Shown here: positions 32,491-39,634 of the stretch, one piece after another
Layout of the letters: every line of letters begins with the position of its first letter
Numbering within the stretch: position 1 is the first letter of the stretch
Source of the DNA: CAYHGV01 sp964356135
GTDB lineage: Bacteria > Hydrothermota > Tepidihabitantia > CAYHGV01
Reading direction: 5' to 3'
Assembly: GCA_964356135.1 (NCBI GenBank)
Contig: CAYHGV010000014.1
Coordinates: forward strand, 1 to 39,634
DNA: 39,634 nt
Made by a program: the position numbers and the translations under genes
The notes under the pieces: generated by a model
Seen by the model: the letters and a program-made list of their open reading frames with translations, nothing else
Database searches by the model: none
Told to the model about the DNA's origin: nothing

Positions 32491-33699
32491 TTATTGCTCT
32501 TGCTTATCCTTTCCACATTGATTCCTGATTTTCTGAACGGTTTCCCTGATAAGCTCTTCGATTTCATCGAGATGTTCCGCCATCTCTTTGGCTTGAAAGT
32601 TACGTGACAGACCGTCTTTCCTCTCCTTACGGGGAGTAACATTGCCGATGATGTTGCAAAGCGTTTTAACATAGTCATATGCGATATTTTTCGACAAACC
32701 AATTCTTCCGAGCTGGTCAGCAAGCCAGCCGACATAGAGCTCACCTGCCGTCGTCAGAACCAGTAAGGTAAGTTTTTGCCGGGAGCCCTTCGGGTCGGGC
32801 AAGCGAATAGAGATACTACTTGACCTCCCGAGCTTTTCACACCCAAGCTCATCAGCAAGAGAAAGTAGCTTCTTATAAAGACTCCGTGCAGTTTCGTCTT
32901 TGACCTCGTCAAAAAAGATATCTTCCGTAAGTTTCCTCCGGCTGGGGCTGGTGGAGTCTTTCGTTGAATCTTCAATCTCAACCGAAACCTGCGCCTTCCC
33001 CTCGGTCTGAACCCGAACGACCGCCCGCACAATTTCCGTTGTTTTGGCAACCAGCAGCGGCAATAGAATCTTTCCGTTAAAAACAGCCGGATTTTCGTAA
33101 ATGTGGATTTCGACTAAACCAAAAGTGAATAGCCTTTGGGGATAGTTATGAAGATTTCCCAACACCTTCTCGACACCTTCGCGGATCCCATCACCGACGA
33201 TGATAAGTAGAAAACGACTCATCCTCAGTCCTTTTTCGACATCATCTATGAATTGGTTCTCAGGTGGAACTTCATCGGGGCAGGAACTCGCTACATGCTG
33301 GTAAAGAGAACGATTTTTTTGGAGGGGGGATGACAGGCAAGTCCGAACGGAACTTTCAAGGTCGGAGTAAGACCAAGAGCTCACTTCCGCAGCATAGTCG
33401 AGAATCTGCCCGACGACTTCTCGCAGGGATTGCGGATTACGCCAGAGTTTCGTCTCAACCAAAGTCAATAACCCCGATGGCGAGATGAACAGGTTATCAA
33501 TTCCAGCGATTTCTCTACCTAACGAAACAAGAGGGGAAAACGACCCGTCAATTTCATCGACAGGCAGAATACCAGGATTCTCGTGGAGCGCCTCCTGCAA
33601 AAACCCCTCTCCAATTCGCCTATCGGTAAAATCCACCCGCGTCAAAAGATGGTGCTTGCGGTCATTGGTGACTGCACTCGGAGTACAGGTTCTTCTCAT
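32491..33699 (-). CDS. PD-(D/E)XK nuclease-like protein
   Basis: A 402-residue protein. The N-terminal part is a restriction-endonuclease-like fold: GEGFLQEALHENPGILPV, then IDNLFISPSGLLTLVETKLW with D68, E82 and K84 as the D...E-x-K set, and REVVGQILDYA. The long C-terminal part is mixed alpha/beta and unrecognised. It precedes the EcoRV-like nuclease on the same strand with a 78-base gap, so it may share its transcript. It may be an accessory nuclease or a sensor in defence. The ATG at 33699 has a weak AGG two bases before it. Confidence 0.65.
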   Translation of the reverse strand: MRRTCTPSAVTNDRKHHLLTRVDFTDRRIGEGFLQEALHENPGILPVDEIDGSFSPLVSLGREIAGIDNLFISPSGLLTLVETKLWRNPQSLREVVGQILDYAAEVSSWSYSDLESSVRTCLSSPLQKNRSLYQHVASSCPDEVPPENQFIDDVEKGLRMSRFLLIIVGDGIREGVEKVLGNLHNYPQRLFTFGLVEIHIYENPAVFNGKILLPLLVAKTTEIVRAVVRVQTEGKAQVSVEIEDSTKDSTSPSRRKLTEDIFFDEVKDETARSLYKKLLSLADELGCEKLGRSSSISIRLPDPKGSRQKLTLLVLTTAGELYVGWLADQLGRIGLSKNIAYDYVKTLCNIIGNVTPRKERKDGLSRNFQAKEMAEHLDEIEELIRETVQKIRNQCGKDKQEQ

Positions 33700-33982
33700 A
33701 CCTGCTTTTGCTTATTCACACAGGACATAGTTCATATTCTTCCTTAATGAAGCATAAGAGCCGAATGAACCGAAATTTGGGTTGTCAAAACCGATAAACT
33801 CTAAGATAAACAACCCCAATATATAGTGGAAGACTTGCAATCCTCCACTCTGGATAAGTTTCGATATCCCTTCCATAATCCTATCCTACCCCAAGGCCGG
33901 GTTTTGTCAACGAGCACTTTCATTTCGTTATTGCAAAATTATCAAAAAGCCAAGATTCAAAACCGTATAATTATTCTTACCC
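33700..33982 (-). promoter_or_regulatory. Leader region of the R-M operon
   Basis: No gene is supported. On the minus strand TTGACA (33905-33910) and a weak TAGGAT (33883-33888, spacer 16) would give a leader of about 180 bases. It shares with the leader at 30431-30529 the elements ACCGATAAA, a 27-base block (24 matches), and TTGTCAAC in the same order. It also shares a CATAGTT-ATATT motif near the start codon with the leader of the solitary nuclease at 20995. The CAAGATTCAA motif at 33951-33960 belongs to the 3' side of the YciI-like gene. Confidence 0.45.
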
Positions 33983-34297
33983 TCACGGTTTGTCAGAATC
34001 CAGCCGCACCGGCGTGGCTGCGCCTTCACCCACGACCGTCGTCCACGGTCGGACGCGCCAGCGTCTAACCAGCCCGTAGCGGACATAGGGGTCGGCTGCC
34101 GCGAACGCCTCGGCAACTGCCGGCGTGTCGCCCTGGAACAGAAGCACCGCTTCGTCGACGGGATCTGCCAACGCCCCGCCTAAAACAAGCTCGCCGCGTG
34201 CCGAAGCCTGCCAGGCAAGGCTGAGATGCTCGGTGCGGAATTCCGCCCGACGCTCAACATAATCAGAAACAACATCATAGAACAACAGATAATGCAT
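33983..34297 (-). CDS. YciI-like protein
   Basis: A 104-residue ferredoxin-like-fold protein of the YCII family: MHYLLFYDVVSDYVERRAEFRTEHLSLAWQ, then GELVLGGALADPVDEAVLLF and FAAADPYVRYGLVRRWRVRPWTTVV. The family keeps a histidine and an aspartate in a possible active site; here they would be H24 and D69 or D46. No reaction is established. GAGGAGG lies five bases before the ATG. It is more GC-rich than the defence genes beside it. Its 3' side carries the CAAGATTCAA motif. Confidence 0.85.
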   Translation of the reverse strand: MHYLLFYDVVSDYVERRAEFRTEHLSLAWQASARGELVLGGALADPVDEAVLLFQGDTPAVAEAFAAADPYVRYGLVRRWRVRPWTTVVGEGAATPVRLDSDKP

Positions 34298-34430
34298 AGA
34301 CCCTCCTCGTTATAAATATACTGCGAATTCAACGTTACGATGTATATAAGAAAATTTGCTCATTTTCAGTTTCCGCAACCTATATCGTCAATCTCGAAAA
34401 TTCAAGATTCAAGACCTGACACCCAATCCT

Positions 34431-35522
34431 TTATTTACGGTCCATCCGCTGCCAGTTGACGTTGTCGCCGATATTTGGATTGTAGTCTTGGTCGAGCCCG
34501 ATCCGGTACTCGCCCAGATTGTTCGTCCAGGCTTGCACGCCGCCGATCGGTAACTTCACCGTCTCTTCTCGGATCGGATCATAATAGTTCTCAAGACCAA
34601 GCATAGCATCGCCGAAACTTTCGGTGGTCCGCTCGTCGGCCCGTCGGGTGTTCTCGTAGGCCTGTCGGCGCTCGGCGCTGATCTCATCGTTCGTTTGGGA
34701 GATGATTCGGCTTATCACTCCCTGATTGGCAATATCCTGAAGCTTATAATGAACCAGCGCCTGAATTAACTGATAAAGCTTGTTGAAAAAGGGCAGACTG
34801 AGACGCATGGAGTAGGTCATGGTCAGAAATCTTGGGGACTCTTCGATCAACTTGCCTTTGGCCGCTTTGAATGAAAAGACCTTGTCGATTGTCCAGGATG
34901 TAAGGGTATAGAAAGTCTTTTGGACGATCGAGCAATAGATCTCCTGCTCGACCGGCACGCCATTCTGCTCGTATTCGATACCGATCTTGGCCGCAGAAAC
35001 TGTCGTCGTTATCCCGGGCTCGTCCGGGTTTTCTGCCCGCGTCGCCTGAGCCAACGCTGGAAGGAGTTCTTCCCGGACAACCCGATAATTTGCGATGTTG
35101 GAAAAATACCTGGGCAGAACAATGGTCTTAAGCGCTTCGATCGGACCGGACGGAGTTGGACGGACTTCGTTACCTAGATAATTCGAGCCAAACGGGTACT
35201 GCAGATAGGCATTCGGATCAGACGAAGCGACGAATGATAATACCGGGAAGACCGCGAATTCCGCAACACCACCGGGATCCCAGATGCGTAGCGCCGGAGC
35301 GGCGGGCGCGGTAGGATGGAGGCGCCAGACGATCCCGCCTTCGTATTTCCAGCCCTTGGGCACCAGCACCGAAAATGCTTCAAGCCCGGTTATTTGCCTA
35401 TCAATGATATGCGCGGGGAAGAAATCATAAACCCTGGCAGACTCCGGTTTAGCGTGCACTCGACCCTTGCACCCGATTACCAATAACAGCATCACAGCCA
35501 CTATCGATAATTTAATCTTCAT
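34431..35522 (-). CDS. Lipoprotein of unknown function
   Basis: A 363-residue protein. The start is the ATG at 35522, with GGAGGAG just upstream; a longer frame to 35588 would read through the promoter. Residues 1-18 form a lipoprotein signal with the lipobox LVIGC. The mature part opens VYDFFPAHIIDRQITGLEAFSVLVPKGWKYEGGIVW and has conserved-looking stretches but no recognised catalytic motif. A coiled, charged segment (ISAERRQAYENTRRADERTTESFGDAM) lies near the C-terminus. It is probably membrane-anchored in the envelope. No family could be named. Confidence 0.7.
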   Translation of the reverse strand: MKIKLSIVAVMLLLVIGCKGRVHAKPESARVYDFFPAHIIDRQITGLEAFSVLVPKGWKYEGGIVWRLHPTAPAAPALRIWDPGGVAEFAVFPVLSFVASSDPNAYLQYPFGSNYLGNEVRPTPSGPIEALKTIVLPRYFSNIANYRVVREELLPALAQATRAENPDEPGITTTVSAAKIGIEYEQNGVPVEQEIYCSIVQKTFYTLTSWTIDKVFSFKAAKGKLIEESPRFLTMTYSMRLSLPFFNKLYQLIQALVHYKLQDIANQGVISRIISQTNDEISAERRQAYENTRRADERTTESFGDAMLGLENYYDPIREETVKLPIGGVQAWTNNLGEYRIGLDQDYNPNIGDNVNWQRMDRK

Positions 35523-35566
35523 TGTCTCCTCCTTTGGTTCGCAAACCAGCCCGAACCGGTTTCCCC

Positions 35567-35596
35567 AATATAGGGATGCACGACTCAATTGCTCAA
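35567..35596 (-). promoter_or_regulatory. Promoter of the lipoprotein gene
   Basis: On the minus strand TTGAGC (35591-35596) is followed after 18 bases by TATATT (35567-35572). Transcription would start near 35560, leaving a leader of about 38 bases that contains the GGAGGAG site. Confidence 0.45.
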
Positions 35597-35757
35597 GTAC
35601 CGGGCGTGAATCAAGGTCTCGAACAACGCACGCCTGATAGTTCTTCAGTGTGCCGGTCCCTTTCTTGAACTATGGAAACTATCGCACCAATTTCAGACTC
35701 GGCAATTTGTCATCAAACTATACCAAAAATTTTCTTTTGTCAACATCGATTTAATGC

Positions 35758-35785
35758 TTGACTTTCAGGTAGGGGGTGCTACAGT
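35758..35785 (+). promoter_or_regulatory. Promoter of the C25-like protease operon
   Basis: TTGACT (35758-35763) is followed after 16 bases by TACAGT (35780-35785). The ATG of the gene is about 92 bases after the likely start. The rest of the divergent spacer (35597-35757) holds nothing recognised. Confidence 0.4.
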
Positions 35786-35884
35786 CAAAGAGGAGAAAAT
35801 ATGGGATTATTAAACCGCCACCAGGTTCAATCCGAGCGCAGCGCACGGCCACATTTTTCTAAACAGAACTCAAAAGGAGGTCTT

Positions 35885-38227
35885 ATGAACGGGTATAAAT
35901 TCATACCCTGGGTAGTCCTTGCCGTCCTATCCACCGTCGGCGGACTAAACGCCCAGGTCACCATCCAGCTCCACCAGCCGCCGCCCAACCAGCTGACGAT
36001 GGAGCATCTCTGGTGGGTCGATGTGAACAACCCCACAAGAAATACTTTTACCGTCTACCTCCACGCCGAAGTAACCGAAGCCCAAAAAGGTCTGGTTGCA
36101 CGGGCGAATTCCAACAGCTTTCCTCTGCCACCCGGCATGAAGCGGATTAAAAAAGCCGACCTGACCGATGTCACCGATACATGGTATCATCGGGATTTCG
36201 CCGAGCTCAACATCCGGACCGGGTCGTTTCCGCCCGGCAACTATACCGTCTGCGTCTTCGTCCGGGAGGCAAAAACCGATAAAGAACTGGGCAAAGACTG
36301 CATCAATCAGAAAATCTCCGCCCTCGGACCGCTGCGGCTGCTTGCACCGAAAGACGGCTCAACCATCGGAGATAAAACACCGTTGTTCAGCTGGCTGCCG
36401 CCGACCTCTCTGCCACCCGGAGCACAGTATAAACTGAAGCTCGTCGAAATCCTGCGCGGACAAACCAAAGAAACTGCAATACGTCTCAATCCATCGTTAC
36501 TGGTCCAGGACCGCATCAATGCCAGCCAGTTCCGTTATCCGGGGCAAGCAAAGGCGCTCGAACCGGGTAAAAAGTACGCCTGGCAGGTCGAGGTGTCCTA
36601 TGGCACGCCGGCGGCGACCGCCGTAAGCGAAATCTGGGAGGTTTCGACCGGGCTCGGCTTCAAAGTGCCAGCAGCAGTAAAAACTGCTTGTATTTCGGTT
36701 GATCGCGATGTAGAACGACACGGCAACTGGTATGAAGTCACGCTGAGACTCACCAATACCTGTTCGGACAGTATCACCGACATCGTTGTCACCGATAGCA
36801 GCGTGGGTTTCCAGTACCTTGACGACGCCAAAGCCTGGCGCGAATATCCTCCCTATCCATCTATCTCTCATTCGGTCCCCTGCTCGGTTCACTATAATGT
36901 TAACGGTCACTCAAGCCTCATAGAAATGTCCTTCAAGAGCTCCCCGTATTTAGAATCGGGATTTGCAGAGTTGATGGTCTTACCTCCAGGGAAGACCATA
37001 GCCCTGAGTTATTCCGTAGTGCCTTTTCTCTACACGCTCTTTTCACTTCAGGGAACACCTCAATATAACTATGCTATAGGAAAAGAGCTGAAAATAACCT
37101 ACGAAATCGAGGATGAGCAGCACGCGATAACACCCTCGCAGACCGTTGAGCCGGCTGATCTTAATACGGCGTTCAGCAGTGCCGATTACCTTATTATAAC
37201 TACTCCTAAGAAACTGTTTGACCTCAACTCTTCTTCATCCGTCGATAACTTGCTCATCGCGACGGGGAAGCTGGCGAAAGCAAAAGATGGTATCCTCGGC
37301 TATCTTGATTCATGGGCGGCTTATCCCAGTGGTTTGCGCTATCGCATCTCTCCCGGCGGCTCTTGGAATTCAAAACTCGCTGCCGGCTGGACCCAATCCG
37401 GCTATCTCCTTTTGGTCGGTGATAAAAATGTGATACCACACTGGATCGTACCTAATCCGATCCCGGGGAAAGAAACACTTTATTTCTGCGACTATCCTTA
37501 TTCAAACATAACCGGCGATGAAAAACCGGAATTGAAAATGGGACGGATAATTGGCGGCAACGCCACCGAGCTCCGGATTCCGATAGAACGGAGTCTTTCG
37601 GTTCACTATCATCATGCTGAAAACAACGGTTCCAATTCTTTTCTGATAAGCGGTTATGTCGATTGGGAAGGTTTTACGATCGATGTCGATAGCGGGGCGG
37701 TTTACCTCCAGAATCAAAAGCAGACCTCCACGTCCCATTTACACATGGATCAACGCCCCGACACAAACGCAGTGCGGGCTGAGATTAAGTCGCAGCTCAA
37801 AAACAAAGATTTCATACTTTATTGTGGACACGGCTCCGCTGGTGGCACAAACTGGTCAAGATTTTTCCCCAGCAACCTCGATAGTATGGACATACTCTCC
37901 GGTAACACCCGTCCGGTCGTTGTTGCATTTGCCTGCTGGACCGGCCAATATCCCGGGAAAATTTCTTCAGCTTTTTTACAGCGCGGCGCTGCGGTCTACG
38001 CGGGTGCAACCGTCATGACCAGCACTGACGACCCCATCCGCCATGTCCGCCGATATGGCTTTATCAAGTTCTGGAATCGAAACGAAAACATAGGAGACAT
38101 AATTAAAGATTGGAAAATCGACTTAGCAAACCACGGTTTTGCGAATCAAACGTATGCCGATAGTGCGGACTACCGTCTTTTGCGCGCCATGAATCTGTAT
38201 GGTGACCCAAAATTTGGAGGTAACCAA
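35885..38227 (+). CDS. Secreted C25-like (gingipain-family) cysteine peptidase
   Basis: The coding sequence runs to the stop at 38228-38230. The 781-residue exported protein starts at the ATG at 35885 (AAAAGGAGG seven bases upstream); a frame from 35801 would add 28 residues without a signal peptide. Residues 1-24 are a signal peptide. The first 400 residues are beta-rich, with Ig-like stretches (PLRLLAPKDGSTIGDKTPLFSWLPP, YAWQVEVSYGT). The C-terminal 350 residues resemble the caspase-like C25 fold: LLLVGDKNVIPHW, FCDYPYSNITGDEKPELKMGRIIGGN, H649 in YCGHGSAGG and C684 in FACWTGQ, ending AMNLYGDPKFGG. No Por-type sorting domain and no N-terminal C25 propeptide are visible. It overlaps the next gene (ATGA). 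Confidence 0.75.
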
Positions 38228-39621
38228 TGAAAACAAAGTTATGGTTTGCCTGTTTATCACTTTTCGCTGTCATTAATCTCGCTTTTGCGTCTCCTACTCC
38301 ACTAACTCTCAAAGTGGTTATTCCTGATTATATCGTATCTAAAATCGGAGGACTGGACGAAGTGACAATCCCGGGTGGTCAGCTACTCACCTCCGAGTGG
38401 CGACCCCAAGTTCCTTATTATTTAAAATCAATAGAGTATCCTGAGAATTATCGAATTCAGGCAGTTGTCATGAAAAACCGAACGGATGTTAAAGTCGATT
38501 CTGGACTGCAATTACCACCTTTCCATACCGATGAGGCACCACCCGAAATTCATGAAGCACGAACCGGCATCTTTCCCCAGAAGGACTATGGCTGGAGTGT
38601 CCGCTATGAACCAGGCGGTCCAACTCAACTTACTATAAATATTTATCCTTTCTACTACGATCCGCAAACGACCCAAGTCACCTTCTATAAAAATTACGAA
38701 TTCGAAATTCGCTACGCACAGACAACAGTCGCAATTGGTAGTATCGGAGTTGATAAACCCATTTACGACCCCGGAGAAAAGGTCACAGTCGGGCTGCGGC
38801 TTTCCAATTCAGGTAAAGCTCAAGAAATAACGGTTGCTGCCACCCTCTACAAAGCCTTCAGTAACGAAAAGGTTGCAACGGTACCGGCGAAAAGTTTGAA
38901 AAAACTGGGAACGACCGACTCGGTCGCGCTCGAATGGTCGACAACCGGCTTTCCGACCGGCGACTATGAGGTCGAAGCGGTGGTCAAAGACCCGAAAGGA
39001 AATGAGTTGGACCGCAAACGCACCCTGTTCCGGCTCGGCAACCCCCAAGGCGAAGTCACCGATTTTAAGGTGACGCCCCCGCAGTTCAAAATCGGCAAGC
39101 CGATCGAGCTGTCGATGACTTTCAAGAACACCGGCACCTGCGACCTCGCCGGTGAAGCCGTATTCCGGATAATGACGGCTGACAGCCTGGTCGATGAATT
39201 GCACGAAACGATGGTTGCACTTAAACCGGGCGCTTCGACCTCTTTCCGGAAATCGTGGATGACGGATAACGCTCAGCGCAGTGCACTCTACCATGCAGTT
39301 GGCTACGTAAGCTATGAAAGTGGCTCATCCGATGCGAAAAACGCACTCTTCAGCACCAATCTGATGCCGGCTGCGACCTTCACCTTCTCGCCGGAAAAAT
39401 CGACCGTCGGTCAGGAGATAAAATTCGACGCCGGGGCTTCGACCGACCAGGACGGAAAAATCGTAACCTTTCGCTGGCAATTCGACGACGGCGGCGAAGC
39501 AGCCCAGAGCACTGCAACCCATACCTATTCCCAGGCAGGCGACTACACCGTCACCCTGACCGTGACCGACAACGAAGGGGGCACGGCATCGGCGAAACAG
39601 ATACTTTCGGTTAACGAATAA
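38227..39621 (+). CDS. Secreted protein with CARDB-like and PKD domains, possible C25 partner
   Basis: A 464-residue exported protein. A signal peptide (MKTKLWFACLSLFAVINLAFA) precedes a region of about 150 residues (IPGGQLLTSEWRPQVPYYLKSIEYPENYRIQAVVMKN, then GWSVRYEPGGPTQLTINIYPFYYDPQTTQVTFYKNYEFEIRY) that resembles the propeptide portion of C25 peptidases. Two CARDB-like beta domains follow (about 175-375), then a PKD domain (FTFSPEKSTVGQEIKFDAGASTDQDGKIVTFRWQFDDGG). The start overlaps the C25-like gene by four bases, so both are made together. A role as chaperone, inhibitor or anchor for the protease is inferred. Confidence 0.7.
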   Translation: MKTKLWFACLSLFAVINLAFASPTPLTLKVVIPDYIVSKIGGLDEVTIPGGQLLTSEWRPQVPYYLKSIEYPENYRIQAVVMKNRTDVKVDSGLQLPPFHTDEAPPEIHEARTGIFPQKDYGWSVRYEPGGPTQLTINIYPFYYDPQTTQVTFYKNYEFEIRYAQTTVAIGSIGVDKPIYDPGEKVTVGLRLSNSGKAQEITVAATLYKAFSNEKVATVPAKSLKKLGTTDSVALEWSTTGFPTGDYEVEAVVKDPKGNELDRKRTLFRLGNPQGEVTDFKVTPPQFKIGKPIELSMTFKNTGTCDLAGEAVFRIMTADSLVDELHETMVALKPGASTSFRKSWMTDNAQRSALYHAVGYVSYESGSSDAKNALFSTNLMPAATFTFSPEKSTVGQEIKFDAGASTDQDGKIVTFRWQFDDGGEAAQSTATHTYSQAGDYTVTLTVTDNEGGTASAKQILSVNE

Positions 39622-39634
39622 GTTCGGGGTAAAA

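Noticed and set aside
35801..35884. Upstream start of the C25-like gene
   Set aside because: The extra 28 residues lack a signal peptide, and the ATG at 35885 has a strong AAAAGGAGG and begins a signal peptide.

Overview
The window reads as bacterial chromosome from a Gram-negative, probably uncultured lineage of the FCB-adjacent type (candidate phylum WOR-3/Stahlbacteria or a relative). This is inferred from gingipain-like (C25) and subtilisin-like secreted proteases, C-terminal Por/FlgD-type sorting domains, lipoproteins, and intergenic spacers packed with short dispersed repeats. No rRNA, tRNA or CRISPR array was found, and no convincing Rho-independent terminator was seen.

Layout. 266-8709 (+) is a housekeeping block: a Crp/Fnr regulator, prfA-prmC-nadK (stop/start overlaps), recN, pgsA, a small four-helix-bundle gene inside what looks like a mobile element, dapF, and a DUF523/DUF1722 protein. 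8753-12949 (-) holds purB, an HtrA/DegP-type lipoprotein protease and trpB2. 13047-20127 (+) is an AT-richer block: an unusual sigma factor with a basic tail, then three secreted proteins (DNRLRE-like, S8 protease, FG-GAP repeats), each ending in the same sorting domain. 20219-24002 (-) holds a lone PD-(D/E)XK nuclease, a GC-rich secreted alpha/beta hydrolase bracketed by identical-arm palindromes, and chrA. 24395-28463 (+) holds a large TPR protein and a DUF2520 Rossmann protein. 28703-33699 (-) is a defence island: DUF2971, a HEPN-like protein, a D12-class adenine methyltransferase, an EcoRV-family restriction endonuclease and a second PD-(D/E)XK protein. 33983-35522 (-) holds a YciI-like protein and a lipoprotein. 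35885-39621 (+) holds a C25-like protease and a partner PKD protein.

How it works together. RF1 and its methyltransferase are coupled. The EcoRV-like nuclease and methyltransferase form a complete type II R-M pair, and homologous leaders precede the HEPN/DUF2971 pair and the R-M operon. The sigma factor is placed to control the adjacent secreted proteins. Several genes (sigma factor, chrA, TPR protein) have promoter-like boxes that put the transcription start almost on the ATG, which suggests leaderless mRNAs beside Shine-Dalgarno genes.

The most unusual signals are: a four-helix-bundle gene with imperfect terminal inverted repeats and a folded 3' segment; a dispersed repeat inserted in frame in the sigma gene; an intergenic insertion with an 11-bp direct repeat splitting degP from purB; paired palindromes around a foreign-looking hydrolase; and the defence island with duplicated leaders.
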